DNA of 25,628 nt from JTS-AC122 sp041742635 (GTDB lineage: Bacteria > Planctomycetota > Phycisphaerae > Phycisphaerales > UBA1924): assembly GCA_041742635.1 (NCBI GenBank), contig JBGSIF010000272.1, forward strand, positions 1-25,628, read 5' to 3'. Position 1 is the first letter of the stretch. Each line of letters opens with the position of its first letter. The notes under the pieces were generated by a model that did no database searches, was not told the DNA's origin, and was given only the letters and a program-made list of their open reading frames with translations. The position numbers and the translations under genes are program-made. Of the stretch, positions 16,363 to 24,192 are shown one piece after another.

Positions 16363-18312
16363 ATGCCGCCGACACCAAACTCAATCCGATCAAACCTCCG
16401 CAATGTCGCCATTATTGCACACGTCGACCATGGCAAAACCACGCTGGTAGACCAACTGCTGAAGCAGTCGGGCATGTTCCGCGCCGGGGAACTGGAAAAA
16501 CTCGCGGGCGGTCAGCACGACCTAATCATGGACTCCAATCCGCTCGAGCGTGAGCGTGGGATCACGATTCTGTCCAAGAACTGCGCAGTGACGTACGTTA
16601 AGGCCGTCGGTGAGGGGGCGAGCGCGACACTTGAGACCTATGCGATCAACATCATCGACACCCCCGGCCACGCCGACTTCGGGGGCGAGGTCGAGCGCGT
16701 CATGCGAATGGCAGACGGGTGCTTGCTGCTGGTCGATTCGTCCGAAGGCGCGATGCCCCAGACACGGTTCGTGCTGAGCAAAGCGATCGAAGCGGGGCTG
16801 AAGCCGATCGTGGTGGTGAACAAGTGCGACCGGCCTGATTCACGGATCAACGAAGTCATCAACGAGGTCTTCGACCTGCTCATCGAACTCGGCGCGGACG
16901 ACCACGCGTTGGACTTTCCGATCGTGTATGCCTCGGGGCGCGCGGGCTGGGCGACGATGGACCAGGACGCGGCGATCGCGGCTTCCGGCAAAGACGGCTT
17001 GCCCGGGCACGCCAGCGCCGACATGCGCCCCATCTTCGAGGTGATCGTGAATCAGGTGCCCGCACCGAAGGACGACGCCTCCGCGCCGCTCCAGATGCTC
17101 ATTACCACCCTGGACTACAACGACTACGTTGGGCGTATAGGCATCGGGCGTGTCTTCAACGGCACCATCCGCGCCGGGCAGCAGGTCGCGGTGATGAAGA
17201 TGGACGGGCGGGTCGTGACGTGCAAGGCACAAAAAATCATGCGTTTCCAGGGGCTGGGTCGCGCTGAAGCCACCGAGATGAGCGCGGGCGATATCTGCGC
17301 GCTGATCGGGCTGGAAAGCGTGGACATCGGCGACACCATCGCCGACCTGGCGAATCCCAAGGCGCTCCCCCCGGTGCGTGTCGATGAGCCGACACTCACG
17401 ATGATGTTCCGCATCAACGACTCGCCGTTCGCCGGCCAGGACGGGGAGTACGTCACGAGCCGCCAGATCCGCGACCGCCTGGAAAAAGAACTCCAGCACA
17501 ACGTCGCGCTCAAAGTCGAACCCGGGAACACTAGCGACGAGTTCATCGTATCCGGTCGTGGTCTGCTGCACCTGGGCGTGCTACTCGAGACGATGCGGCG
17601 CGAGGGGTACGAACTCTCCGTCGGCAAGCCGAGGGTCGTGCTGAAGCAGATCAACGGCGAAACGCACGAGCCAATCGAATGGCTGGTGGTCGATGCGCCC
17701 AACACGGCGGTGGGGCCGGTGATGGAACTCGTGGGCGCGCGCAAGGGCGAACTCAAGAGCATGGAGCCTCGCGGCGACACCATGACGCACCTGGAGTTCG
17801 AGATCCCCGCCCGCGGGCTCATCGGACTCCGCTCGCGCCTCCTCACCGCGACGCAGGGCGAAGCGATCATGCACCACACCTTCGAGCGCTTCGCGCCCAT
17901 CTCCACCGCGCCCGCCAGCCGCCAGCAGGGGGTGCTGATCTCCATCGAAACCGGCGCGGTCACCACCTACGCCTGCGAACTCCTCGCCGACCGCGGGATC
18001 ATGTTCATCTCGCCCGGCGAGAAGGTCTACGGCGGGCAGATCGTCGGCGAGCACACCCGCGATAACGATCTGGTTGTCAACATCACGCGCCTGAAGCACC
18101 TGGACAACATGCGGGCCGCGAGCAAGGACAAGACCGTCGTGCTCAAAACCCCGCGCAAAGTCGGCCTGGAAGCCGCGCTGGAATACATCGAAGACGACGA
18201 ACTCGTCGAGATCACGCCAAAGGGAATCCGCCTGCGCAAAAAAATCCTGGACGAGAGCATGCGCAAACGGTCCGAGCGGCAGTCACGCGATCGAGAAGAA
18301 GCAACAGTCTGA
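16363..18312 (+). CDS. typA: Ribosome-associated GTPase BipA/TypA
   Basis: 649 residues from the ATG at 16363. The G domain shows AHVDHGKTT (19-27), 'DSNPLERERGITI' (57-69), DTPGHAD (99-105) and NKCD (153-156). Domains II and III follow, then the BipA-specific C-terminal region with 'RGLIGLRSRLLTATQGEAIM' and 'YGGQIVGEHTRDNDLVVN'. BipA is a cytoplasmic translational GTPase that assists large-subunit assembly, especially in cold or stress. A roughly 15-residue insert (80-94) lies between switch I and G3, and a charged tail follows the normal end, explaining the length above the usual 605-615. The frame is open 225 bp upstream, but that part has no family similarity. No clear Shine-Dalgarno is seen. 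Confidence 0.96.
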   Translation: MPPTPNSIRSNLRNVAIIAHVDHGKTTLVDQLLKQSGMFRAGELEKLAGGQHDLIMDSNPLERERGITILSKNCAVTYVKAVGEGASATLETYAINIIDTPGHADFGGEVERVMRMADGCLLLVDSSEGAMPQTRFVLSKAIEAGLKPIVVVNKCDRPDSRINEVINEVFDLLIELGADDHALDFPIVYASGRAGWATMDQDAAIAASGKDGLPGHASADMRPIFEVIVNQVPAPKDDASAPLQMLITTLDYNDYVGRIGIGRVFNGTIRAGQQVAVMKMDGRVVTCKAQKIMRFQGLGRAEATEMSAGDICALIGLESVDIGDTIADLANPKALPPVRVDEPTLTMMFRINDSPFAGQDGEYVTSRQIRDRLEKELQHNVALKVEPGNTSDEFIVSGRGLLHLGVLLETMRREGYELSVGKPRVVLKQINGETHEPIEWLVVDAPNTAVGPVMELVGARKGELKSMEPRGDTMTHLEFEIPARGLIGLRSRLLTATQGEAIMHHTFERFAPISTAPASRQQGVLISIETGAVTTYACELLADRGIMFISPGEKVYGGQIVGEHTRDNDLVVNITRLKHLDNMRAASKDKTVVLKTPRKVGLEAALEYIEDDELVEITPKGIRLRKKILDESMRKRSERQSRDREEATV

Positions 18313-18358
18313 CCGGCGACTTTGTGGAGCCAGTGTGCGATTACTGCGCTCTCGTGGT

Positions 18359-18388
18359 GGGTTTTTCGTGCGCTCGCGCGAGAACCCC
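18359..18388 (+). terminator. Imperfect hairpin after bipA, possible terminator
   Basis: GGGTTTTTCG (18359-18368) pairs imperfectly with CGAGAACCCC (18379-18388) around a GC-rich loop, 47 bp after the bipA stop. There is one mismatch and one wobble pair, and no trailing T run, so termination is only possible. Confidence 0.25.
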
Positions 18389-18427
18389 GGCAAGATTTCA
18401 AGCCGCCCGTGTGGTGGACCGATGAGA

Positions 18428-18456
18428 CAGATGAGGTCATGGTGGGCCTCATTCTG
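18428..18456 (+). promoter_or_regulatory. Stem-loop in the leader of the PilZ-domain gene
   Basis: CAGATGAGG (18428-18436) pairs with CCTCAT-T-CTG (18447-18456), nine pairs with one bulged base around a 10-base loop. It lies about 60 bp before the ATG at 18517. A small second palindrome TCCCA/TGGGA (18480-18495) follows. The sequence does not match the cyclic-di-GMP riboswitch core as I know it. Confidence 0.35.
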
Positions 18457-18516
18457 TGTGGTGTGATTCAAATTGGTGGTCCCAGGCGGGTGGGAAGGAC
18501 TAGGGAAGGTCACAAC

Positions 18517-18903
18517 ATGATTCTGCAAGCGCCCGTGCGGCCGTCTCGCGTAACGAGCCGGTCAGGTGGTGATGTACTGCGCTTCGACCGTCGGCGTGAA
18601 GCACGCGACATCGAAACCGGCCGAGTAATGGCGAGTTTCCGTGATCACCAGGGCCAATCCGGGTTGTCGTGGGTCCAGGTCGTGGACTCCAGCGACAGCG
18701 GGCTGGGGGTTCGTAGCCCCGTGCCGGTGCCAGCGGGAGCGGTGGTGTACTTTCTGAGCGAAGTCGCCGGGCGCGGTACCCGTCCCGCGATCGGGCAATC
18801 GCATACCCGCGTCGCCGCTCTGGCGGTCTGTTGCCCCAACGAACCGGACGCGGACGGGATGTTCCGGGTCGGTCTGCGGCTTCGCCGGAACCGCGCGGCG
18901 TAA
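18517..18903 (+). CDS. PilZ-domain protein, putative cyclic-di-GMP effector
   Basis: 128 residues from an ATG preceded by GGGAAGG at a distance of 7 bp. Arg26-x3-Arg30 in 'DRRREAR' and Asp57-x-Ser59-x2-Gly62 in 'VVDSSDSGLGV' are the two halves of the PilZ cyclic-di-GMP-binding signature, at plausible spacing. 'GAVVYFLSE' and 'HTRVAALAVCC' continue the beta-barrel, and the end is arginine-rich. There is no signal peptide or other domain, so it is a stand-alone receptor-type protein. Such proteins often control motility or surface attachment, and fliM elsewhere in the window shows that the organism encodes flagellar components. The direct target is unknown. The first 15 residues look unstructured. 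Confidence 0.68.
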   Translation: MILQAPVRPSRVTSRSGGDVLRFDRRREARDIETGRVMASFRDHQGQSGLSWVQVVDSSDSGLGVRSPVPVPAGAVVYFLSEVAGRGTRPAIGQSHTRVAALAVCCPNEPDADGMFRVGLRLRRNRAA

Positions 18904-18955
18904 CCAGCCGATCGTGTTTGATGCTGTGGATGCATCTTGTGTGCGCGCAGTGTAA

Positions 18956-18961
18956 TACACT
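18956..18961 (+). promoter_or_regulatory. Candidate -10 hexamer TACACT immediately before the M3 peptidase gene
   Basis: TACACT ends 5 bp before the ATG at 18967. If it is a real -10 box, transcription would begin at or next to the start codon and the mRNA would be leaderless. No Shine-Dalgarno is visible, which is consistent. Confidence 0.35.
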
Positions 18962-18966
18962 GTGCG

Positions 18967-20766
18967 ATGAACTTGATCGACACGACTTTTGTGCCCGCGG
19001 ACCTGGACGCGACGCAGTGGGCGAACATCGAGCCGTTGCTGCACGAACTGCGCGACCGGGCGGTGCATTCGCCCGCCGAGTTTGAACAGTGGATCCGCGA
19101 TCGGAGCGAACTCGCCGCCGCGTGCAGTGAGTCGCGTGCGCGGCTCTACATCACCATGAGTTGCAACACCGACGACGCCGCGGCGAACGCGGCGTACACA
19201 CGCTACATCGAATCCGTCCCCCCGAAACTCAAACCGATCGACTTTGAACTCGATCGCAAACATGTCGCGCTCAACCAGCAGTTCCCGCTCGATGACGCGA
19301 GGTACACCGTACTAAGCCGTTCGCGCCGGGGAGCGGTCGAGTTGTTCCGAGAAACGAACATCCCGATCCAGACGGAACTCTCAAAACTATCGCAGGAATA
19401 CGACACCATCGCGGGGGCGCAGACGGTGCAGTTCGACGGGCGTGAGCAGACGCTGCCGCAGATGAGCCGGTATTTGGAGCAGACCGACCGGGCGCTGCGC
19501 GAGAGTGCGTGGCGAGCGATTGCGGTTCGCCGATATCAGGATCGGGACGCGCTCAACGACGTATACAACCGGATGATCACTCGCCGGCACGCGATGTCGC
19601 GCAACGCGGGGTTCGAGAACTACATCGGGTATGTGTTCCACGAGCGAGAGCGGTTTGATTACACGCCGGGGCATTGCAAGGCGTATTGGGATGCCGTGGA
19701 AAAGCATGTCGTACCGCTGATGCGGAAGATGGACGAGCAGCGCCGACGATCGATGGGGGTGAGCGTGCTGCGGCCGTGGGACCTGGCGGTGGACGAAAAA
19801 GGGCGGGCACCGCTTCGCCCGTTCGAGGGGGGGCGCGACCTGGTGCGCAAGTCCGTCGCCACGTTCGAGCGGCTGGACGACCGGTTGGCGGGGATGATGC
19901 GAACGCTAGCTAACGATGGCGAGAACCAGTCGAGCGGCGTGCCTGCACCCACGGGCGCAGCGATGCGGTCTGAAGGGCTGGACCTTGATTCTCGCAAGGG
20001 CAAGCGCCCCGGCGGGTACCAATATATGCGGGACCGCGTGCGGAAACCGTTTATCTTCATGAACGCCGCCGGGCTTCAGCGTGACGTGATGACGATGGTA
20101 CACGAAGCGGGGCACGCCTTCCATTCGATGCTGTGCGTGCGTGAACCGCTGGTGGAGTACCGGCACTCGCCGATCGAGTTCGCGGAGGTGGCGAGCATGT
20201 CGATGGAACACCTGACGATGCCGCACTTGGGCGGGCCGTCGGGATTCTACTCGACCCCCGAAACACTCGCCCGTGCGCGCCGGTCGCACCTGGAAGACTG
20301 TATCACGATCCTGCCGTGGGTCGCAACCATCGATGCGTTCCAGCATTGGATTTACGCGAATCCGTCACACACACCCGCACAGCGCGACGAGTTCTGGCTC
20401 TCGCTCGACGAGCGGTTCGGGCGCGGCGTGAGTTGGAGCGACCCCACCGACGCGCCGGGCAGTTCGCCGACGATGGACGAACTCCGCCGGGCGGTCTGGC
20501 AGCGCCAGCCCCACCTCTTCGGGCACCCGATGTACTACATCGAATACGGCATCGCACAACTCGGGTCACTGCAACTGTGGCTCCGATCCAAGCGTGAAGG
20601 CGAACGAACGGCGGTCGATGCTTACGTTCGCGCGCTGTCGCTGGGCGGGTCACGCCCGTTGCCGGACCTGTTCGCGGCGGCGGGGCTGGAGTTCGACTTC
20701 GGCGACGCCACGGTGCAGCGCATCGTCGAAGCACTCAGCAGTGAACTGGAATCGCTCGAAGCGTGA
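18967..20766 (+). CDS. pepF: M3-family oligoendopeptidase (PepF-like)
   Basis: 599 residues from the ATG at 18967, close to the usual PepF length. The zinc motif is HEAGH at 379-383 in 'MVHEAGHAFHSML', and Glu407 in 'FAEVASMSMEH' is the expected third ligand. The region 'NAAGLQRDVMTM' just before, and 'HPMYYIEYGIAQLGSLQLW' near the C-terminus, are also typical. The enzyme is a cytoplasmic zinc metallopeptidase that cuts oligopeptides, and there is no signal peptide. An earlier in-frame ATG (18937) would add ten residues that overlap the proposed -10 box and show no similarity. mnmE begins 69 bp downstream on the same strand. Confidence 0.93.
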   Translation: MNLIDTTFVPADLDATQWANIEPLLHELRDRAVHSPAEFEQWIRDRSELAAACSESRARLYITMSCNTDDAAANAAYTRYIESVPPKLKPIDFELDRKHVALNQQFPLDDARYTVLSRSRRGAVELFRETNIPIQTELSKLSQEYDTIAGAQTVQFDGREQTLPQMSRYLEQTDRALRESAWRAIAVRRYQDRDALNDVYNRMITRRHAMSRNAGFENYIGYVFHERERFDYTPGHCKAYWDAVEKHVVPLMRKMDEQRRRSMGVSVLRPWDLAVDEKGRAPLRPFEGGRDLVRKSVATFERLDDRLAGMMRTLANDGENQSSGVPAPTGAAMRSEGLDLDSRKGKRPGGYQYMRDRVRKPFIFMNAAGLQRDVMTMVHEAGHAFHSMLCVREPLVEYRHSPIEFAEVASMSMEHLTMPHLGGPSGFYSTPETLARARRSHLEDCITILPWVATIDAFQHWIYANPSHTPAQRDEFWLSLDERFGRGVSWSDPTDAPGSSPTMDELRRAVWQRQPHLFGHPMYYIEYGIAQLGSLQLWLRSKREGERTAVDAYVRALSLGGSRPLPDLFAAAGLEFDFGDATVQRIVEALSSELESLEA

Positions 20767-20835
20767 TTTGCACTCCCGGGACCGCGTGTTCAGGTACTCT
20801 CGCGCAAGGCCCGCCATTGCCCGCAGGCACGACCG

Positions 20836-22302
20836 ATGCAAACCGTCGACACCATCGTGGCGCTCGCAACCGGCTGGGGAAGCAGCACGCGGGCGCTGGT
20901 ACGTCTCTCTGGGCCGCTCGTTCCCGAAGTACTCCGCACGTCGACCGATCCGCCGATCGATTGGCCCACGCGGGCGTCGTTCCTCGCTGCGCGGCTGCGA
21001 ATCGAACGGGATTCGCCCACGGTGACAGCCGAATCACTCATGCTCCCGATCCTGGTGGCGATGTACCCTTCGCCGCGTTCGTATACCGGAGAAGCGAGTG
21101 CTGAACTGCTCGTGCCGGGAAACCCCAGGTTGATCGAACGAGTCATCTGCGGGTTCACGACACAACGCGGCGTGCGCGAAGCGACGCCCGGCGAGTTCTC
21201 GGCCCGAGCGTACCTGAACGGACGGCTCACACTCGCGCAGGCCGAGGGGGTGGCCGCGACGATCGCCGCGAGGAATGACGATGAACTCGCCGCGGCACGC
21301 CGAGTGATGCAGGGCGATGCGGGGAAGCAGCACGAGCAACATGTTGACGAACTAGCGACCCTCCTAGCACTGGTCGAAGCCGGGATCGATTTCACGGATC
21401 AGGAAGACGTGGTGCCGATCTCACCCGCGGACCTACGGCTGCGCGTCGGCACGCTTGCCGACGAACTCCGGCGCGAACTGGGGTCGTCTCGCGGCTCGGA
21501 ACGTCACTCGGTGCTGCCTAGCGTCGTGCTCGCGGGCGCACCGAATGCCGGAAAATCCACGCTGTTCAACGCACTTCTGGGCCGGCATCGATCGGTTGTT
21601 TCGGCGGCGGCGGGGACCACGCGCGACGTCATCGCGGAAGACCTCGACCTCTCCGACGCCGCGCCGGGGCTGGTGGTTCGGCTCGTGGACCTGGCAGGCC
21701 TCGATGATGTGTACCGACACGAAGAAGTCACCGGCACCACCGACATGGAGCGGATGAACCACACGCCGAGCATCGACACAAACGCGCAAGCGCGAGCGCG
21801 TGCCGCCATTGCGGAGGCGGATGTCGTGGTGTACTGCGATCCGCGGGGTTCGTACCGCGACCGGCTGAGGGAATCGGATACCACGCCGGGTCGTGCCTCG
21901 CAAACGGTGGTGCGTGTGCAGACCAAAGCCGATTTGGTGCGTGCGCAGAGCGCGATCGCAACGGCCGGGACGCTCGGGGTCTGTGCGCTCGATGGCTGGA
22001 ACCTCGGCCCGCTGCGACGTGCGATCGCCGACGCGGCGTGGGGGGGCGAAGAGGGGCGCGTGTCGTCGGCGTTGGGCTGTGTACTGCCGCGGCACCGCCG
22101 TGCAATCGCTCGGGCGGTTGATTCGCTCGAAGACACGCTCGTGCTGCTCGACGCACGACGTAGCGAGCGTGCGCTCGCATCGCCGGAACTCATTGCGGGT
22201 TCGCTTCGGGAAGCCCTAGACGCGGCGTGCGACCTGGTGGGGCGGCTTTCACCGGACGATGTAATCGGGCGAATCTTCGCGACCTTCTGCATCGGCAAGT
22301 GA
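20836..22302 (+). CDS. mnmE: tRNA uridine-34 5-carboxymethylaminomethyl modification GTPase MnmE
   Basis: 488 residues. The N-terminal domain 'DTIVALATGWGSSTRALVRLSG' and 'SYTGEASAELLVPG' form the folate-binding part. The helical domain contains 'ATPGEFSARAYLNGRLTLAQAEG'. The inserted G domain has GAPNAGKST (234-242), GTTRD (260-264), G3 written DLAGL (285-289) instead of DTAGL/I, and TKAD (363-366). The C-terminus FATFCIGK carries the conserved Cys485. With MnmG it modifies U34 of tRNAs. The G3 threonine is replaced by leucine, the following catalytic glutamate position appears as aspartate, and about 15-20 extra residues follow it (293-316). The N-terminal folate region is somewhat divergent. 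It ends 24 bp before the convergent YkgJ gene. Confidence 0.94.
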   Translation: MQTVDTIVALATGWGSSTRALVRLSGPLVPEVLRTSTDPPIDWPTRASFLAARLRIERDSPTVTAESLMLPILVAMYPSPRSYTGEASAELLVPGNPRLIERVICGFTTQRGVREATPGEFSARAYLNGRLTLAQAEGVAATIAARNDDELAAARRVMQGDAGKQHEQHVDELATLLALVEAGIDFTDQEDVVPISPADLRLRVGTLADELRRELGSSRGSERHSVLPSVVLAGAPNAGKSTLFNALLGRHRSVVSAAAGTTRDVIAEDLDLSDAAPGLVVRLVDLAGLDDVYRHEEVTGTTDMERMNHTPSIDTNAQARARAAIAEADVVVYCDPRGSYRDRLRESDTTPGRASQTVVRVQTKADLVRAQSAIATAGTLGVCALDGWNLGPLRRAIADAAWGGEEGRVSSALGCVLPRHRRAIARAVDSLEDTLVLLDARRSERALASPELIAGSLREALDAACDLVGRLSPDDVIGRIFATFCIGK

Positions 22303-22326
22303 ACGGAGTAGGCCAGTCGATGGTCA

Positions 22327-23175
22327 TCAGGATCGGTCGGCGTCGTCTTCGTTCACGGGGCGCGTTCGTTCCAAGTGGTCGAGAAACTCTTGCAAGATGG
22401 CGGCTCCGGTGCGGGCCTCATCAGGTTCGTGGATCGACGCCGAGAAGACGAGCGACAACGTGAGCGGTACACGCTTGACGTACCGGGCGTCGTGTGTGCC
22501 ATCAAGACGAGCAAGCGCCTCGGACGATTTCAGCGGCATACGCACCGCGGCGACCCGCTCATCGGGACTGGCACAGAACGCGGCGGGGGATGTGACGAGG
22601 TATTCACGGCACGCCAGGGGCCGCTCGGCATAGATCGAGCACGATTCATCTTCGAGGAACGGGCAAGCGATACCGAGTCGAAAATACTGCATCGGCACGG
22701 CGCGAAGTTCGTCGGCTTCGAAAGCGTCCGGGTCGCTCAATCGCGCGAATAGCCCCGCGTCACGCACGCGGCGAACAGCGTCCGTGAACCGATCACGCAG
22801 CGTACTCCGTCGCGGCTCGGGCATCGCGTCGATCACCTCGGCCAGTCGCCTTGCCTCCGCGTGCGCCACCGGCACAAGTTGGCGGCAACACGCGCCGCAT
22901 CCTTTTTCGCACGACAGTTTCCCGCCGTGCTGGTTGATGGACCGCTCGGTGAGAAGCACTACGGCGTCGGCAACAACGCGGAACGCGGGGAGCATTTCCT
23001 TCACGCTGGAAACACCCGACGGGACACGGGCCGCCCCGGTTACTTTCGCGCCCAGGATCGTGAGTGTGACCGGCACTATCGTGTGACCATCGCCTTCGGG
23101 AACGCCCGCGACACTTGGATCACCCGTGTTGGCGGTATCATTTGACATAGGCACACGATAAGTCCGTTGAACCAT
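22327..23175 (-). CDS. YkgJ-family cysteine-cluster protein (putative Zn/Fe binding)
   Basis: 282 residues. The cysteine cluster C-x3-C-x2-CC is at 89-97 ('SCEKGCGACCRQLVPV'), with further cysteines at 171, 179 and 189 in 'CPFLEDESCSIYAERPLACREY', the standard YkgJ pattern (PF03692). The fold is thought to bind zinc or an iron-sulphur cluster; the reaction is unknown. The first 60 residues are variable and likely disordered. Two starts are possible: ATG at 23175, which is 6 bp after the pgl stop, or ATG at 23148. Neither has a clear ribosome binding site. The tight spacing indicates co-transcription, probably translational coupling, with pgl. Confidence 0.85.
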   Translation of the reverse strand: MVQRTYRVPMSNDTANTGDPSVAGVPEGDGHTIVPVTLTILGAKVTGAARVPSGVSSVKEMLPAFRVVADAVVLLTERSINQHGGKLSCEKGCGACCRQLVPVAHAEARRLAEVIDAMPEPRRSTLRDRFTDAVRRVRDAGLFARLSDPDAFEADELRAVPMQYFRLGIACPFLEDESCSIYAERPLACREYLVTSPAAFCASPDERVAAVRMPLKSSEALARLDGTHDARYVKRVPLTLSLVFSASIHEPDEARTGAAILQEFLDHLERTRPVNEDDADRS

Positions 23176-23181
23176 CGCCGA

Positions 23182-24054
23182 TTACACCGGCTGCGGACAC
23201 GCTTCCTGATCCAGGTACCAGCGGAGCGTGCCGCCGATGGGCTTGACGCCGAGAATCGGAAACGCCTGAACCACGTCCGGGGTCGCGGGTCGTGGCTGAG
23301 AGAGGATCTGGGTGATGGTGGCGCGTTTGTTCGCGCCGGTCGCCATCACGCCGATGAACCGCGATGCGTTGATGAGCCGGAGCGTCATCGTGACTCGATC
23401 GGGTGGGGTCACATTCTGGCCCGCGTTGATGCGCACCAGCCGAGGCTGGCGCGGCACCGAACTCGTCTCGATCCCGACTCGTCCGGAATCGGCCGCCGGT
23501 GCCGATCGCCCCATCTCATGCAACTCCGCGGCCAGCGCGGCGGAGTTGGGAAAGAGGCTCGCGGTGTGGGCATCGGTGCCCATGCCGAGCAGGACGTAAT
23601 CGAGCCGGTCATGTCCGGGTTCTCGCCATGCGAGGGTTTCTCGCAGCAAGGTCTCATACGACGTGTCCGCATCGGCGGCCATCGCAAAGATCGGATGCAC
23701 CTGCTCCGGCGGGATGCCCGAGTGCTCGCCGATGGTTTCACTGATCGACCGAAAGTTCGATCGTTCATCGTCGAACGGCACGCGACGCTCGTCCACGATC
23801 CACAGGTGCGTCCGCGCCCACGGCATCCCTCGGTAGTTCGGATCGTACATCAGCCGACGATAAAACGGCAACGGCGTCGAGCCGCCCGAGAGTGCAAGAT
23901 GAAAATCTCCAAACGTGCGAACGCAGTTCATCGCGTGGACCATCAGGTCCGCCGCCATCGCGTCGATGAGGTCGTCCACCGTCGCGCGAACAACCACCGA
24001 GCCGGGCAGCGACGGGGGCGTCGGGCGAGTTTCTATCTCATACGGATCGGACAT
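23182..24054 (-). CDS. pgl: 6-phosphogluconolactonase
   Basis: 290 residues from the ATG at 24054. 'LALSGGSTPLPFYRRL' (53-68) is the phosphate-binding loop, 'WIVDERRVPFDDERSNFR' (85-102) and 'LLGMGTDAHTASLFP' (155-169) are the two active-site signatures of the NagB/RpiA-like lactonase. It hydrolyses 6-phospho-D-glucono-1,5-lactone in the oxidative pentose phosphate pathway, in the cytoplasm. No glucose-6-phosphate dehydrogenase gene is in the window. An in-frame extension upstream to 24186 runs through the paired hairpins and has no family similarity, so I reject it. The gene is followed after 6 bp by the YkgJ gene. Confidence 0.94.
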   Translation of the reverse strand: MSDPYEIETRPTPPSLPGSVVVRATVDDLIDAMAADLMVHAMNCVRTFGDFHLALSGGSTPLPFYRRLMYDPNYRGMPWARTHLWIVDERRVPFDDERSNFRSISETIGEHSGIPPEQVHPIFAMAADADTSYETLLRETLAWREPGHDRLDYVLLGMGTDAHTASLFPNSAALAAELHEMGRSAPAADSGRVGIETSSVPRQPRLVRINAGQNVTPPDRVTMTLRLINASRFIGVMATGANKRATITQILSQPRPATPDVVQAFPILGVKPIGGTLRWYLDQEACPQPV

Positions 24055-24120
24055 GCGTGAATCGTGCCGCCCTGAACCCACGAAAGCAAACGCGGATCGC
24101 ACCCGACGAACACCCCCGCC

Positions 24121-24183
24121 GTCGTGCGAGTTTCCAACTTGCACGACTCCGGCCACGCACCGTGCAAGTTGAAAAACTTGCAC
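24121..24183. promoter_or_regulatory. Paired hairpins with interchangeable arms between metF and pgl
   Basis: Hairpin A: 24121-24132 pairs with 24136-24147, 12 pairs including one G-T wobble, with a three-base loop. Hairpin B: GTGCAAGTT (24162-24170) pairs perfectly with AACTTGCAC (24175-24183) around a GAAA loop. The arm AACTTGCAC occurs in both, so the right arm of A can also pair with the left arm of B, giving a competing structure. The element lies 9 bp after the metF stop and 67 bp before the pgl start, with both genes on the minus strand. No T run follows, so a simple terminator is not evident. It could control read-through, mRNA processing, or be a REP-like repeat. Confidence 0.7.
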
Positions 24184-24192
24184 CACGAACTC

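Noticed and set aside
24055..24186. In-frame 44-codon upstream extension of pgl
   Set aside because: It would translate through the paired hairpins and has no family similarity; the ATG at 24054 gives a normal-length enzyme.
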